A DNA stretch of 51,736 bases from an uncultured beta proteobacterium (GCA_903945325.1 CAJAVE010000394.1:1-51736); one strand, 5' to 3'. Shown: positions 25,153 through 35,801, counted from the stretch's first letter. Numbers and translations are program-made. Notes: generated from the letters alone by a model not told the origin.

Positions 25153-27453
25153 ATGAATGAACTTTCACCCGCAGAGCAAGCCTTGCGCGAAGCAGCGCGC
25201 GAATACCACCGCACGCCCACGCGCGGAAAAATTTCCGTCACGCCCACCAAGCCGTTATCCAATCAACGTGACCTGTCGTTGGCGTATTCGCCGGGTGTAG
25301 CTTATCCGTGCCTGGACATTCAGGCGGACCCGTCACTGGCGGCGGAGTACACCTCGCGCGGCAATCTGGTGGGCGTCATCACCAACGGTACTGCGGTTCT
25401 GGGCCTGGGCAACATTGGCCCGCTGGCGGGCAAGCCAGTGATGGAAGGCAAGGGTTGTCTTTTCAAAAAGTTTGCAGGCATTGACGTGTTTGACATTGAA
25501 CTGGCCGAGAACGACCCCGACAAGCTGGTCGAGATCATTGCCGCCATGGAGCCCACGCTGGGCGGCATCAACCTGGAAGACATCAAAGCGCCGGAGTGCT
25601 TCTACATCGAGAAGAAGCTCAGCGAACGCATGGGCATTCCGGTGTTCCATGATGACCAGCATGGCACGGCCATCATTTCCAGTGCAGCGTTGATCAACGG
25701 CCTGGAACTGGTGGGAAAACGCATTGAAGATGTGAAGGTTGCCGTATCCGGCGCTGGTGCAGCAGCCTTGGCTTGCCTGGACGTCATGGTGGGCCTGGGG
25801 GTACGGGTTGAAAACGTGTTTGCGTGTGACTCCAAAGGCGTGATCTATGAGGGCCGCCCCGGTGGCTACGATGAATCCAAGGCGCGCTTCGCGCAAAAGA
25901 CGACTGCGCGCACACTGGCAGACATCGTGCAGGATTGCGATGTCTTTTTGGGTTGTTCGACGGCCGGTGTGCTGACGCAAGACATGGTCAAGACCATGGC
26001 ACCCAAACCCATCATCCTGGCGCTGGCCAACCCCGAGCCCGAGATTCGCCCCGAGTTGGCCAAGGCCGTTCGACCCGATTGCATCATCGCCACCGGTCGC
26101 TCGGACTACCCCAACCAGGTCAATAATGTCCTGTGTTTCCCCTACATCTTCCGGGGTGCTCTGGATTGCGGCGCAACAAAGATCACCGAAGCCATGAAAC
26201 TGGCCTGTGTGCGCCAGATCGCCGATCTGGCCAAGGCCGACATCAGTGAGGAAGTGGCCAATGCCTATGCTGGCAAAGAACTGGTTTTTGGGTCTGACTA
26301 CCTCATTCCCACACCGTTTGACTCGCGCCTGATTTTGCGTATCGCACCGGCTGTGGCTCAGGCTGCCTTTGATTCAGGCGTGGCCGCACGGCCCATCAAA
26401 GACATGGAAGCCTACCGCCAGCAACTGTCCCGATTCGTGTACCAAACCGGTATGTTCATGCGCCCGGTGTTTACGGCTGCCAAGGCGGCGCCGGCCAAGA
26501 ACAAGCGCGTGGCCTATGCAGAAGGTGAAGACGAGCGCGTGCTCCGCGCAGCGCAAGTGGCTGTTGACGACGGTTTGGCCCATCCGATTCTGATTGGCCG
26601 CCCAGCGGTGATTGCGGCGCGCCTGGCCAAGGCGGGCTTGCGTATCCAGCTCGGGCGCGATGTGGACTGCGTCAACCCCGAAGACGATCCGCGCTTTCGC
26701 CAGTACTGGGAGCTGTACCACAAACTGATGGGGCGACATGGCGTGACACCCGAAGCAGCCAAGGCTGCAGTGCGCCGCTCCAGCACCACGATTGCCGCGC
26801 TGGCCGTCAAGCTGGGTCATGCCGACGCCATGTTGTGCGGGATGTTGGGGCGGTTTGACACCCACCTGCAGCATGTACGCGACATCATTGGCCTTAAGGA
26901 AGGCGCAACGGGGCTGGCTGCCATGAACGCGCTGATGCTGGACCGGCACGCGCTGTTCATTGCTGACACCTATGTGAACGAAGACCCATCGGCTGAACAA
27001 TTGGCCAGCATTGCCCTGATGGCAGCGCAAGAGGTCATTCGCTTTGGCTTGCCGCCCAAAGTGGCGTTTTTGTCGCACTCCAATTTCGGTTCGTCGGATC
27101 GCCCCTCTGCTCGCAAGATGCGACTGGCGCGCGAGCTGTTTACGAAGATGGCGCCAGACATCGAGTGCGATGGCGAGATGCAGGGCGACTCTGCCCTGTC
27201 AGAGACGGTGCGCCATGGCGCTTTGGCCGACACCACATTGCACGGCGAAGCCAATTTGTTGATTTGCCCGAACCTGGATTCGGCAAACATCCTGTTCAAC
27301 GTGCTCAAGATGACAGCTGGGCATGGCGTAACCGTAGGTCCAATCTTGTTGGGAGCAGCCGGGTCTGCACACATACTGACGCCTTCAGCCACCGTGCGCC
27401 GCGTCGTCAACATGACGGCATTGGCGGTCGCTAACGCTTCGTCGTTCGCCTAG
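25153..27453 (+). CDS. maeB: NADP-dependent malic enzyme with phosphotransacetylase-like domain
   Basis: 766 residues, the usual MaeB length. Residues ~1-420 form the malic enzyme: [53 protein letters not shown] and the dinucleotide fold [17 protein letters not shown]. The C-terminal ~330 residues resemble phosphate acetyltransferase ([29 protein letters not shown]), a regulatory acetyl-CoA-sensing domain in E. coli MaeB. The enzyme decarboxylates malate to pyruvate with NADPH formation. Ribosome binding site TCTGGAG precedes the ATG at 25153. Confidence 0.96.
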   Translation: MNELSPAEQALREAAREYHRTPTRGKISVTPTKPLSNQRDLSLAYSPGVAYPCLDIQADPSLAAEYTSRGNLVGVITNGTAVLGLGNIGPLAGKPVMEGKGCLFKKFAGIDVFDIELAENDPDKLVEIIAAMEPTLGGINLEDIKAPECFYIEKKLSERMGIPVFHDDQHGTAIISSAALINGLELVGKRIEDVKVAVSGAGAAALACLDVMVGLGVRVENVFACDSKGVIYEGRPGGYDESKARFAQKTTARTLADIVQDCDVFLGCSTAGVLTQDMVKTMAPKPIILALANPEPEIRPELAKAVRPDCIIATGRSDYPNQVNNVLCFPYIFRGALDCGATKITEAMKLACVRQIADLAKADISEEVANAYAGKELVFGSDYLIPTPFDSRLILRIAPAVAQAAFDSGVAARPIKDMEAYRQQLSRFVYQTGMFMRPVFTAAKAAPAKNKRVAYAEGEDERVLRAAQVAVDDGLAHPILIGRPAVIAARLAKAGLRIQLGRDVDCVNPEDDPRFRQYWELYHKLMGRHGVTPEAAKAAVRRSSTTIAALAVKLGHADAMLCGMLGRFDTHLQHVRDIIGLKEGATGLAAMNALMLDRHALFIADTYVNEDPSAEQLASIALMAAQEVIRFGLPPKVAFLSHSNFGSSDRPSARKMRLARELFTKMAPDIECDGEMQGDSALSETVRHGALADTTLHGEANLLICPNLDSANILFNVLKMTAGHGVTVGPILLGAAGSAHILTPSATVRRVVNMTALAVANASSFA

Positions 27454-27467
27454 TTCAAGCGCGCTCA

Positions 27468-27500
27468 CACCCATGCAGGCTTCTCGGCCATGCATGAGTG
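27468..27500. terminator. Possible hairpin after maeB
   Basis: CACCCATGCA and TGCATGAGTG pair over ten bases with one mismatch around a 13-base loop, 15 bases after the maeB stop. No T-run follows, so intrinsic termination is doubtful. Confidence 0.3.
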
Positions 27501-27526
27501 ATGGTGCTCACGCTGATCGTCCTTCG

Positions 27527-27540
27527 GTGACTTAGGTCAC
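27527..27540. promoter_or_regulatory. Crp/Fnr-superfamily palindrome upstream of fpr
   Basis: GTGACTTAGGTCAC is a perfect inverted repeat of GTGAC around TTAG. It can also be read as GTGA-N6-TCAC, the Crp-type spacing. It lies 75 bases before the fpr start, a common distance for an activator site. No regulator gene of that family is in the window. Confidence 0.45.
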
Positions 27541-27614
27541 GGGCGGTCGCTGCGTAACGATTTACACTCAAAGGGTTTTCCCACAGTTCGTATTGAGTCT
27601 TTGCAAAGGCCCCC

Positions 27615-28391
27615 ATGAGTGCATTCCAGGAAGAAACCGTATTGAGCGTCCACCACTGGACCGACCGGCTGTTCAGCTTCAAAACCACCCGCGACCAGTC
27701 GCTGCGTTTCTCCAATGGGCACTTCACCATGATTGGGCTGCGTCTGGAAACAGGCAAGCCGTTGCTGCGCGCCTACAGCATCGTCAGCGCCAACTACGAA
27801 GACCACCTGGAATTTTTCAGCATCAAGGTGCAAGACGGCCCGCTGACCTCGCGGCTGCAGCACATCAAGGTGGGCGACAAGATTGTGGTGGGCCGCAAGC
27901 CCACCGGCACTTTATTGATTGACTACCTGCTGCCCGGAAAGACCCTGTATCTCATTGGCACCGGAACCGGTCTGGCGCCGTTTTTGTGCCTGATCCGGGA
28001 CCCGGCCACGTATGAAAAATACGAGAAGGTTGTTCTGTTCCACGGTGTGCGCGAGGTCAATGAACTGGCCTATGCCGACTTCATCACCCTGGACCTGCCC
28101 AAGGACGAGTACCTGGGTGAATTCGTCACGGCGCAGTTGCTTTACTACCCCAGCGTGACACGCGAGCCGTTCAAGAACCGGGGGCGTGCCACGGACCTGT
28201 TCGCCAGTGGCAAGCTGGAAGCCGACCTGGGGCTGCCCAAGCTGGACCCGGTCCGCGACCGCATCATGATCTGCGGCAGCCCGGCGTTGAACAAGGACAT
28301 GCGCGAACTACTGGACGCGCGTGGTTTTGTCGAGGGAAGCACCACGACGCCAGGCGACTATGTTGTCGAACGCGCGTTTGTTGAGCAATAG
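27615..28391 (+). CDS. fpr: Ferredoxin/flavodoxin-NADP+ reductase
   Basis: 258 residues. The FAD domain carries LRAYSIVSANYEDHLEF (RxYS motif) and GPLTSRL. The NADP domain has LYLIGTGTGLAPFLCLIRDP, VLFHGVREVNELAY and ICGSPALNKDM. The C-terminus ends VERAFVEQ, as in bacterial subclass-I Fpr. It exchanges electrons between NADPH and ferredoxin or flavodoxin in the cytoplasm, and could link the ferredoxin-dependent oxidoreductase 4 kb upstream to the NADPH pool. The ATG at 27615 is taken as the start. The Crp/Fnr-type palindrome upstream may regulate it. Confidence 0.95.
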   Translation: MSAFQEETVLSVHHWTDRLFSFKTTRDQSLRFSNGHFTMIGLRLETGKPLLRAYSIVSANYEDHLEFFSIKVQDGPLTSRLQHIKVGDKIVVGRKPTGTLLIDYLLPGKTLYLIGTGTGLAPFLCLIRDPATYEKYEKVVLFHGVREVNELAYADFITLDLPKDEYLGEFVTAQLLYYPSVTREPFKNRGRATDLFASGKLEADLGLPKLDPVRDRIMICGSPALNKDMRELLDARGFVEGSTTTPGDYVVERAFVEQ

Positions 28392-28400
28392 GGCACATTG

Positions 28401-29405
28401 ATGACACATTACGATATTTACGCCATTGGCAACGCGTTGGTGGACAGCGAATACGAAGTCAGCGACCAACAGCTTCACACCATGGGCGTAGAAAAGCGCC
28501 ACATGACGCTGATTGATGCGCATCGGCGTGCCGAACTTTTGGCCCATGTGCATGGCTTGCACGCCCGGCGCACGGGTGGCGGGTCTGCCGGCAACACGGT
28601 GGTGGCCATGGCCCAATTGGGGGGTAAGGCGTTTTATTCCTGCCGCGTCGCCGATGACGAGTTGGGTGCCTTCTACCGCGAAGATCTCACGGCCAATGGC
28701 GTTGCCACCAACCTCACGCACACCAGGGCGCCCGAGGGGCAAACGGGAAGTTGCATGGTGATGGTGACGCCGGACGCCGAGCGCAGCATGAGTACTTTTC
28801 TGGGTGCCACCGCAGAAATTGACCACACATCGCTGCACCCGCATGACATTGCGCGTGCCAAGGTGTATTACATGGAAGGTTACCTGGCTGCATCGCCAAC
28901 CGGGACGGACGCGGCCTTGAAAGGTCGCGCGCTGGCGCGTGAGGCCGGTGTTGCGCTTGCCGTTACCCTGAGCGACATGAGCATGATTAAATTCTGCCGC
29001 GCCGGTCTGGAAGCCATGCTGGGCGATGGGGTGGACTACCTGTTTTGCAACGAGGAGGAAGCCCAGGTCTGGTGCGACACGCAGGATTTGGATGCGATTT
29101 GCAGCCAGTTGTGCCAGGTGGCGCGTGTAGTGTGTTTGACCCGCAGTGCCAAGGGGTGCCTGGTTATTGAAGGCGATCAACGCACCGAAGTATCAGCCAC
29201 CACTGTAAAGGCCCTGGATACGAATGGCGCGGGCGACATGTTCGCCGGTGCTTTTTTGTATGCCGTGACCCACGGACACAGCCACGTCCAGGCCGCCCAA
29301 CTCGCCAATCTGGCGGCCGGTCGGGTAGTCAGCCAGTACGGCAACCGCCTCTCGCACGCCGCCGTGGCGGACGTTAAAACCCATTTTGAAAAACTGGTGG
29401 CCTGA
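28401..29405 (+). CDS. PfkB-family kinase, adenosine-kinase-like
   Basis: 334 residues from the ATG at 28401 (a TTG immediately before is not needed). The N-terminus YDIYAIGNALVDSEYEV, the glycine motif TGGGSAGNTVVAMAQLGGKAFY and the active-site TNGAGDMFAGAFLYAVTHG are characteristic of PfkB kinases, with the catalytic base Asp in GAGD. The sequence is of the subgroup usually called adenosine kinase or sugar kinase. The exact substrate cannot be read from the sequence. It follows fpr by nine bases and probably shares its transcript. Confidence 0.85.
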   Translation: MTHYDIYAIGNALVDSEYEVSDQQLHTMGVEKRHMTLIDAHRRAELLAHVHGLHARRTGGGSAGNTVVAMAQLGGKAFYSCRVADDELGAFYREDLTANGVATNLTHTRAPEGQTGSCMVMVTPDAERSMSTFLGATAEIDHTSLHPHDIARAKVYYMEGYLAASPTGTDAALKGRALAREAGVALAVTLSDMSMIKFCRAGLEAMLGDGVDYLFCNEEEAQVWCDTQDLDAICSQLCQVARVVCLTRSAKGCLVIEGDQRTEVSATTVKALDTNGAGDMFAGAFLYAVTHGHSHVQAAQLANLAAGRVVSQYGNRLSHAAVADVKTHFEKLVA

Positions 29406-29428
29406 AGGTGCGTTAACCAGGAGCGTGC

Positions 29429-30073
29429 TTGAGCGCACTGTGCATGCGTGACCACCCGATTTCCTATTTTTGGAGTGGCGATGCTATTCGCAGCCGAAGT
29501 GTGAGTGGTGTCGTTCTGTCAGGTCGGGTCGATATCCCTGAGCTCCCTGCAAGGCTGGTAGCGGACTGGCAGCGAGAGACATCGTTGCGCATAGGGCTGG
29601 AACCCGGCGATGTTGAGCAATTGCCTCTGGCGCGAGCGCGTACCAGGTGGCCGGACTACAAGCACTGCGTACAGGCGGCAACCGACTGGACCTGTTCCAA
29701 CGGCTTGCAAGACGTGCTGGCGTCCAGTGACATCGCCCTGATGGCCTGCCGCGGCGCAAAGTACCACCATGACGGCGCACAGTATGGCGGTATGGCCTTT
29801 TGCAACCTGTTTTTGAGCGAAGACAGGGGGCTGGACGTTCACTTCCCGGCAACAGGCCACAGAATCCCGTTGTCCAAGGGTACGGTTATGGTTTTTGATA
29901 CCTGCCAAACCCACGCCGTCATTGCACGCCACAGCAGCGGTTTCAATGTGGCGGACTTTCCAGTCGAACTGGATTGCACCCAGGTATTTCTGACCTGGGA
30001 GCTTCCTATCGAGAATCCCAGTGTCGCGCAAACACTGGGAATTTCCTTCGATATCGAGCGTGAATTGCTATAA
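29429..30073 (+). CDS. Unassigned protein with an HxD...H dioxygenase-like motif
   Basis: 214 residues from a TTG at 29429, which has AGGAG five bases upstream; the ATG at 29444 has no site of its own. I do not recognise a named family. The middle reads YHHDGAQYGGMAFCNLFL, then DVHFP, IPLSKGTVMVFDTCQTHAV. This places HxD (His-His-Asp) about 60 residues before a second His within beta strands, the spacing of the metal triad in 2-oxoglutarate/Fe(II) oxygenases with a jelly-roll fold. An Arg in the later part (ARHSSGF) could bind the cosubstrate. It is the last gene after fpr and the PfkB kinase. Its stop codon comes from the dispersed repeat. Function unknown; the oxygenase idea is inference. 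Confidence 0.75.
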   Translation: MSALCMRDHPISYFWSGDAIRSRSVSGVVLSGRVDIPELPARLVADWQRETSLRIGLEPGDVEQLPLARARTRWPDYKHCVQAATDWTCSNGLQDVLASSDIALMACRGAKYHHDGAQYGGMAFCNLFLSEDRGLDVHFPATGHRIPLSKGTVMVFDTCQTHAVIARHSSGFNVADFPVELDCTQVFLTWELPIENPSVAQTLGISFDIERELL

Positions 30074-30120
30074 ATTCGATAGCTGCTTACGCAATATCCA
30101 CGTTGTCTAGAGGCCTATTT
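30067..30120 (+). repeat. Dispersed ~54-bp repeat, copy 4
   Basis: Starts GCTATAAATTCGATAGCTGC, then TTACGCAATATCCACG, and ends CTAGAGGCCTATTT. Its first bases supply the TAA stop of the unassigned gene upstream. It lies between convergent genes (that gene and dinG). Confidence 0.9.
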
Positions 30121-30143
30121 GTCTTTGATGTTTTAGCGAAACC

Positions 30144-32303
30144 TCAAACGCGGTCCGCCCTGCGCTGCTCCACCCGATACGGTGGCAGCCCCGCCAGCAT
30201 GCGTCGGCCATAGCTTTGCAGCATCAGCCGCTTGTCGTAGCAGATCACCGCAGCATGGTCGTCTTCGGTGCGGATGGCGCGCCCGGTCCATTGCAGCAGT
30301 TTGATGCCGGTGGCGGGTATGACCAGTTCGTTGAACGGGTCGCGCCCGACGCTGCGCAGCCACTCGGCGCGGGCTTCGTCCACCGGTTCTGACGGCGGGG
30401 CAAATGGCAGCTTGGTGATGAACACGGTTTCGCACAGTTTGCCTGGCAGGTCCAGCCCTTCGCCAAACGACTGCATGCCAAAGATGACGGACGCAAAGCC
30501 CGATTCCACCCGCGCCATGTGGCTGCCCAACAGGCGTGCGCGCGACTGGGTGCCTTGCACCAGAACCACTTCCATCAACGCGGCGGGCAAGGCTTCGGTG
30601 GCGACGCGCATTTGTGCGCGGGATGTGAACAGCACCAGTGCGCCGCGCTCCACATTCACCAGGTCCTTCATCAACTCTGCCACCATCTCGCGGGTGTAGG
30701 CGTCGGCCTGCTTGGGGTCGGCCAGGGTGTGCACCACGGTCAACGTGCCCTGGGTGGCGTAGTCAAACGGGCTGGCCACTTCCAGCGCCTGCACAGCTGC
30801 GTTGTTGATGAGCCCGGCTTCGTGCAAGAAGTAGTCAAAGCTGCCGCAGCTGGTGAGCGATGCCGATGTGACTACCGCACCGCGCACCTGGCTCCACAAG
30901 AACTGGCGCAGCAGGTCGCCGGGAACGATAGGGCAGGCGTGCGCCGTCATGGTCAGGTAGCCGTGTTCACTCTCGGCCTGCAGCCACTTGGCCAGTGGCT
31001 GCTCGCCGTGCTCCAGCAGCAAACTGGCGGTGGACACGATGGCACCCAGTCGGGGAACGAGCCCGCCCAGCTTGGCGTATTGCTGGGCGCATTGTGTGGC
31101 CTGCGCCGGGTCTTCCTTGGCGATGGCCTTTACCTCCACACCCAGTGCTTCCAGCGCCTTGGACAGGCCGGTCGCCTGCGCCTGGATTTGGGTCACCGTC
31201 TCCGTCAGCGCCTCGGGCAGCACACCATGCGCAAAGCGCAGCGTACCGTCCTGGCCTTCGCCTTGCGCGTTCTGGCCGGTTTGTGCCCACACCATGTCCA
31301 TGGCCAAGCGCGCCAATTGGGTGAGGGCCTGTTTGAGCTGGCTGGTGACGGTGGCTACATCTTCGGTTAGGTGCAGTTGTAGGGCCGTGCTGACCTCTTG
31401 CAAAATCTTGGGCAGCTTGTCCAGCCAGCGCAGATTGCTCATGTCCATACTGCTTGCAAACTGATCCAGCGCCACGGCGGGCAGGTGGTGGCCTTCGTCA
31501 AAAACGACCAGGCAGTTGTCCAGCTCGGGCAGGGTTTTCATCCCCAGGGACGCCAGCACCAGATCATGGTTGGCAACGATGACGTTGGCCTCGCTCAAGC
31601 GGATGCGGGCCTCGTAGTAGCTGCAATCGCGAAAGCGCGGGCAGTGGCGAACGGTGCAGGTGTGGCGCTCGGCCGCCACGCTGGACCAGTCGCGGGCATC
31701 GGGCGCTTCGTTCAGGCTGTCGCGGTCGCCGTCCCAACTGCTGGCGGCCAGCATGGACGCCATCGATTCGTACAGATGAATGCGGCGCTCTTCGGCCTCT
31801 TCCTGGGACAGCACCGAGCCGAGTTTGGATGGCTTGGGTGCATCGTCGTCGGCGTCAAACAGTTCTTCTACTGCACCCCCATTTCCCACCAGGCGCTCCA
31901 GCTTCAGCTTGCACACGTAGCGCCCACGCCCTTTGGCGAGTGCAAACACAAAGGGCTTGTCCATGCTCTGCGCCAGGGCGGGCAGGTCCTTGGTCATCAA
32001 CTGCTCTTGCAAGGCCACTGTGGCGGTGGAGATCAGCACACGGGTCTTGCGCTCCAGCGCCAGGGCAATTGCGGTGGATGCATAGGCGGCCGATTTACCT
32101 ACACCGGTGCCGGCCTGGATGACGGCAATGGCTTTAGTGGGAGCGGGTTGCTCGCCCAGGTCGGCGCGGGACAGCGTAGCGGCCACACAGGCTGCCATCT
32201 CATGCTGGCCTGGGCGGGGGCGAAAGCCGGGCGTGGAGCCGACCACTTTCTCAAAAGCCGCCAGCGACAGGTCAGCCAAATGTTCTGGGCTCAAAAAAAC
32301 CAT
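30144..32303 (-). CDS. dinG: ATP-dependent DNA helicase DinG
   Basis: 719 residues from the ATG at 32303, matching the ~716 residues of E. coli DinG; a TTG at 32339 would add 12. XPD-like superfamily 2 motifs are present: Walker A IQAGTGVGKSAAYAS, DEGHHLPAV as the DEAH-type box, and the late QWTGRAIRTEDDHA motif. The iron-sulfur domain has its four cysteines, YVCKLKL and then HTCTVRHCPRFRDC, with the x4 and x5 spacing seen in E. coli. DinG unwinds R-loops and damaged DNA in the 5'-3' direction. Neither start has a good ribosome binding site. It is transcribed away from the acyl-CoA synthetase. Confidence 0.95.
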   Translation of the reverse strand: MVFLSPEHLADLSLAAFEKVVGSTPGFRPRPGQHEMAACVAATLSRADLGEQPAPTKAIAVIQAGTGVGKSAAYASTAIALALERKTRVLISTATVALQEQLMTKDLPALAQSMDKPFVFALAKGRGRYVCKLKLERLVGNGGAVEELFDADDDAPKPSKLGSVLSQEEAEERRIHLYESMASMLAASSWDGDRDSLNEAPDARDWSSVAAERHTCTVRHCPRFRDCSYYEARIRLSEANVIVANHDLVLASLGMKTLPELDNCLVVFDEGHHLPAVALDQFASSMDMSNLRWLDKLPKILQEVSTALQLHLTEDVATVTSQLKQALTQLARLAMDMVWAQTGQNAQGEGQDGTLRFAHGVLPEALTETVTQIQAQATGLSKALEALGVEVKAIAKEDPAQATQCAQQYAKLGGLVPRLGAIVSTASLLLEHGEQPLAKWLQAESEHGYLTMTAHACPIVPGDLLRQFLWSQVRGAVVTSASLTSCGSFDYFLHEAGLINNAAVQALEVASPFDYATQGTLTVVHTLADPKQADAYTREMVAELMKDLVNVERGALVLFTSRAQMRVATEALPAALMEVVLVQGTQSRARLLGSHMARVESGFASVIFGMQSFGEGLDLPGKLCETVFITKLPFAPPSEPVDEARAEWLRSVGRDPFNELVIPATGIKLLQWTGRAIRTEDDHAAVICYDKRLMLQSYGRRMLAGLPPYRVEQRRADRV

Positions 32304-32484
32304 CCAAAAAGGGGAAAAGGAGAGACAGATGTCCAGCAAGGGTCACAAGAGCGTCGAATATACCGTTTTAAGACGGTTTGCCGAGGGTTTGCCGTCGCCA
32401 GGGGCCTTGTCTCTAAGGGCTTTTCCCGGTGTCGGAAGCCGCCTAATGCGGTATTCTTTCTGATTCATTACAAGGAGCGCTGCG

Positions 32485-34164
32485 GTGGCCAAACCCAAAT
32501 TGATTCTGGACTACGTTTACGACCACGAGGCCAAGCTGGCTGACCGGGTGTATCTGACACAACCCACCGGTGGCGGTCAGGTGGTTGATTACACCTGGTC
32601 CCAGACCATGGATCAGGCGCGCCGCATGGCTGCGCATATCAAGGCGCAGGGCCTGGAGCCAGGTGCTCGCGTGGCGATTTTGTCTAAAAACTGCGCGCAC
32701 TTCTTCATGGCCGAGCTAGCGATCTGGATGGCAGGCTGCACCACCGTCGCGATTTTCCCCACGGAGACGGCAGAGACTATCAGCTATGTGCTGGAGCACA
32801 GTGGCGCCAGCATGCTGTTTATCGGCAAGCTCGATACCTGGCCTGCGCAAAAGCCGGGCGTGCCCGCAACGCTGCCCTGCATTTCGTTCCCATTGGCGCC
32901 CAAAAACAGCTACGAACAGTGGGACGCCATTACCGGGCGGACCCAGCCGCTGACCGGGCGCATCGCTCGCGATGGCAAAGACATCGCCATCCTGCTGTAC
33001 ACGTCGGGCTCCACCGGAACGCCCAAAGGTGTGATGCACAACTTTGAGCGCATCACCAAGGTGGCCGAGAACATTGCCAAGGACATCAAATCGCGCATTG
33101 GCGATATTGACGACAACCGCATCCTGTCCTACCTGCCTCTGGCGCACGTGTTTGAGCGCGCCTGGGTGGAGTCCATGTCCATGATTGACGGCAAAACGCA
33201 TGTTTTCTTTGCAGAAAGCCTGGATACCTTCGTGGCCGACCTGAACCGTGCGCGGCCAACCACCTTTATTTCGGTACCCCGCCTGTGGCTCAAGTTCCAG
33301 CAAGGCGTGTTTGCCAAAATGCCGCCCAAGAAGCTGAATCGCCTGCTCAGCATCCCGATTCTGAGCGGCATTGTGAAGCGCAAGGTTTTGAAGAATCTGG
33401 GGCTTGACCAGGCTTTGCTGGCTGGCAGTGGTTCCGCGCCGATTCCGGCCGAGCTGATCTCCTGGTACCAGCGTCTGGGGCTCAACATGATTGAGGGTTA
33501 CGCCATGTCGGAAGACTTTGCGTACTCGCATAACTCCACACCCGAAATTAACGCCCCCGGTTGCGTGGGTGTGCCATTGCCCGGCGTAGAAGTGCGCATC
33601 AGCGAAGAAGGCGAAATCCTCATCAAGTCGCCCGGCCAGCTGGTGGGCTACTACAAGCGCCCTGATCTGGATGCCGAAGTGTTCACGGCTGATGGCTTTT
33701 TCCGCACCGGCGACCGTGGTGAGCGCCGTGCTGACGGCCTGTTGAAGATCACCGGGCGCGTGAAAGAGATTTTCAAAACATCCAAGGGCGAGTACGTGGC
33801 ACCAGCGCCCATCGAAAACAGCCTGAACGCTCACCCCTTGATCGAAATGAGCATGGTCTCCGGGCTGGGTCAGCCTGCTGCCTACGCCATGGTGGTACTG
33901 GGTGAAGATGTGCGCCCCAAACTGAAGGATGCAGCATTCAAGAAGGACGTGGAAGCCCAACTGGCGCAATTGCTCAAGGATGTCAATGCCGAACTCGTCA
34001 GCCACGAAAAGCTGCAGATGATTGTCGTGGCGCAAACACCCTGGACGATTGAAAATGGCTTCCTGACTCCGACCATGAAGATCAAGCGCTCGCGCATTGA
34101 GAATGAAGTGGCGACTCGGGTGGAGGCTTGGTACAGCGTCAATGGCAAGGTGCAGTGGGGCTAA
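32485..34164 (+). CDS. Long-chain acyl-CoA synthetase (AMP-binding)
   Basis: 559 residues from a GTG at 32485 with AAGGAG seven bases upstream. The AMP-binding signature is [19 protein letters not shown]. Further motifs are [40 protein letters not shown] and [19 protein letters not shown], and the catalytic Lys is in [12 protein letters not shown] near the end. This is the FadD15-like branch, which activates long-chain fatty acids with ATP and CoA. EGYAMSED replaces the more common EGYGxTE. No beta-oxidation genes are adjacent. It ends with a 4-base overlap with the convergent chemoreceptor gene. Confidence 0.92.
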   Translation: MAKPKLILDYVYDHEAKLADRVYLTQPTGGGQVVDYTWSQTMDQARRMAAHIKAQGLEPGARVAILSKNCAHFFMAELAIWMAGCTTVAIFPTETAETISYVLEHSGASMLFIGKLDTWPAQKPGVPATLPCISFPLAPKNSYEQWDAITGRTQPLTGRIARDGKDIAILLYTSGSTGTPKGVMHNFERITKVAENIAKDIKSRIGDIDDNRILSYLPLAHVFERAWVESMSMIDGKTHVFFAESLDTFVADLNRARPTTFISVPRLWLKFQQGVFAKMPPKKLNRLLSIPILSGIVKRKVLKNLGLDQALLAGSGSAPIPAELISWYQRLGLNMIEGYAMSEDFAYSHNSTPEINAPGCVGVPLPGVEVRISEEGEILIKSPGQLVGYYKRPDLDAEVFTADGFFRTGDRGERRADGLLKITGRVKEIFKTSKGEYVAPAPIENSLNAHPLIEMSMVSGLGQPAAYAMVVLGEDVRPKLKDAAFKKDVEAQLAQLLKDVNAELVSHEKLQMIVVAQTPWTIENGFLTPTMKIKRSRIENEVATRVEAWYSVNGKVQWG

Positions 34165-35720
34165 GCGCCCAGTTTGAAGACGGCGACGATTTGAACCAGG
34201 TCTTGTGCCTGGCTCTTCAGCCCGCTGGCCGCAGCGGCCATTTGTTCCACCAGGGCGGCGTTTTGCTGGGTCGTCTGGTCCATCTGGCCGACGGCTTCAC
34301 CCACTTGCGCCACACCCAATGACTGCTCCGTACTGGCGGCGCTGATTTCCCCCATGATGTCGGTGACCCGTTTGATGGCGCTGACCACTTCGTTCATGGT
34401 GGCGCCCGCCTGATCCACCAGCGTTGTGCCGTGTTCAACGCGGTCAACGCTGGCTCCGATCAGCGTTTTGATCTCCTTGGCCGCTTCAGCGGACCGCCCG
34501 GCCAGCGCCCGCACCTCGGTGGCCACCACGGCAAAGCCGCGACCCTGTTCCCCGGCGCGCGCCGCTTCCACTGCCGCGTTCAGCGCCAGAATATTGGTCT
34601 GAAACGCAATGCCGTCGATCACGCTGATGATGTCGGATATTTTGCGCGAGGCTTCGTTGATGCCTTTCATGGTCTCCACGACCTGGCCCACGACTTCCCC
34701 GCCTTTGATCGCAACCGTTGATGCATTTTGTGCCAGCTGGTTGGCCTGGCGCGCGCTGTCAGCGTTTTGCTTGACGGTGGAGCCCAGCTCCTCCATGGAC
34801 GCGGCCGTTTGTTCCAGTGCACTGGCCTGCTGTTCGGTGCGCGCCGACAAATCGTGATTGCCCTGCGCAATCTCGGCGCTGGCGGTTGCAACGCCTTCTG
34901 ATCCCGAACGGACCTGGCCGACGATGCCTGAAAAACTGTCGCGCATGGATTGGATGGCGTGCAGCAGGCTGGAGGTGTCGTTCGGTTTCAGGGCAATGTG
35001 TACTGTCAAATCCCCGTCCGCGATTCGGTTGGTGATGCTGGCGGCCTCGCCAGGCTCCCCACCGAGTTGGCTCAGGATGCTGCGTGTGATCAATATGCTG
35101 AGCGCCAGCAGCAAGGCTGTCAGTGCCAGGGTGCCCAGCCCCGCGTTCACAAATCGATTGGCTATGGCGGTGTCAACGTTGTCCAGATAAACGCCCGAGC
35201 CCACAATCCACCCCCAAGGCTCAAAGCCCTTGACAGAGGACACTTTTTGCACGGGTTTGTCGCTGCCCGGTTTGGGCCAGAGGTACATCACAAATCCGGC
35301 GCCGCTGGCCTTGACTGTTTTGACAAACTCCACAAACAACCGCTGACCGGTGGGGTCCTTGTTGTCGCTGAGATCTTTTCCTTCGAGCTCGGGTCTGACG
35401 GCATGCATGACCATCCTGGGCTGCATATCATTGATCCAGAAATACTCGGTCCCGCTGTAGCGCATGGAACGGACCGCTGCCAGGGCGCGTTGCTTGGCTT
35501 CGTCCTCCGGCATCTTGCCCGCTGCAGCCAGGCTGTGAAAGTGCACGATGACACTGTGTGCGCCCTCTACGGTTTGTCGAACCCCGAGCTGGCGCTCTTC
35601 CAGCACGACGGATCTCTCGGTCCACAGCAAAATTACCGATAGAACAGCAATGCCGAGGATGGAGCCCGCAAGGAGCAGGCCCATGCGCCGGGCAATCGTG
35701 ACGGAATGAAGGCGAAACAT
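34161..35720 (-). CDS. Methyl-accepting chemotaxis protein with a Cache sensor
   Basis: 519 residues from the ATG at 35720, preceded by GAGGAG. A first membrane segment (~10-32) is followed by a periplasmic single-Cache domain (~35-190: [57 protein letters not shown]). A second membrane segment, a HAMP-like linker ([16 protein letters not shown]) and the cytoplasmic coiled-coil hairpin come next, the latter with [21 protein letters not shown] and the tip [25 protein letters not shown]. The Cache fold usually senses small organic acids. No C-terminal CheR-docking pentapeptide is visible. Confidence 0.94.
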   Translation of the reverse strand: MFRLHSVTIARRMGLLLAGSILGIAVLSVILLWTERSVVLEERQLGVRQTVEGAHSVIVHFHSLAAAGKMPEDEAKQRALAAVRSMRYSGTEYFWINDMQPRMVMHAVRPELEGKDLSDNKDPTGQRLFVEFVKTVKASGAGFVMYLWPKPGSDKPVQKVSSVKGFEPWGWIVGSGVYLDNVDTAIANRFVNAGLGTLALTALLLALSILITRSILSQLGGEPGEAASITNRIADGDLTVHIALKPNDTSSLLHAIQSMRDSFSGIVGQVRSGSEGVATASAEIAQGNHDLSARTEQQASALEQTAASMEELGSTVKQNADSARQANQLAQNASTVAIKGGEVVGQVVETMKGINEASRKISDIISVIDGIAFQTNILALNAAVEAARAGEQGRGFAVVATEVRALAGRSAEAAKEIKTLIGASVDRVEHGTTLVDQAGATMNEVVSAIKRVTDIMGEISAASTEQSLGVAQVGEAVGQMDQTTQQNAALVEQMAAAASGLKSQAQDLVQIVAVFKLGA

Positions 35721-35801
35721 GGTGTGCGCTCCTCTCGATCTTTTCCTGAAGATCGTTGATATGGGCGCCATTTTGGTCCTTCACATTTCAAATGTCACTG
35801 T

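Noticed and set aside
30519..31370. Open frame on the + strand within dinG
   Set aside because: dinG with intact Fe-S and helicase motifs covers the region; the other frame lacks family similarity.
32716..34035. Open frame of 439 residues antisense to the acyl-CoA synthetase
   Set aside because: No recognisable motifs; His/Gln-rich shadow typical of this codon usage.
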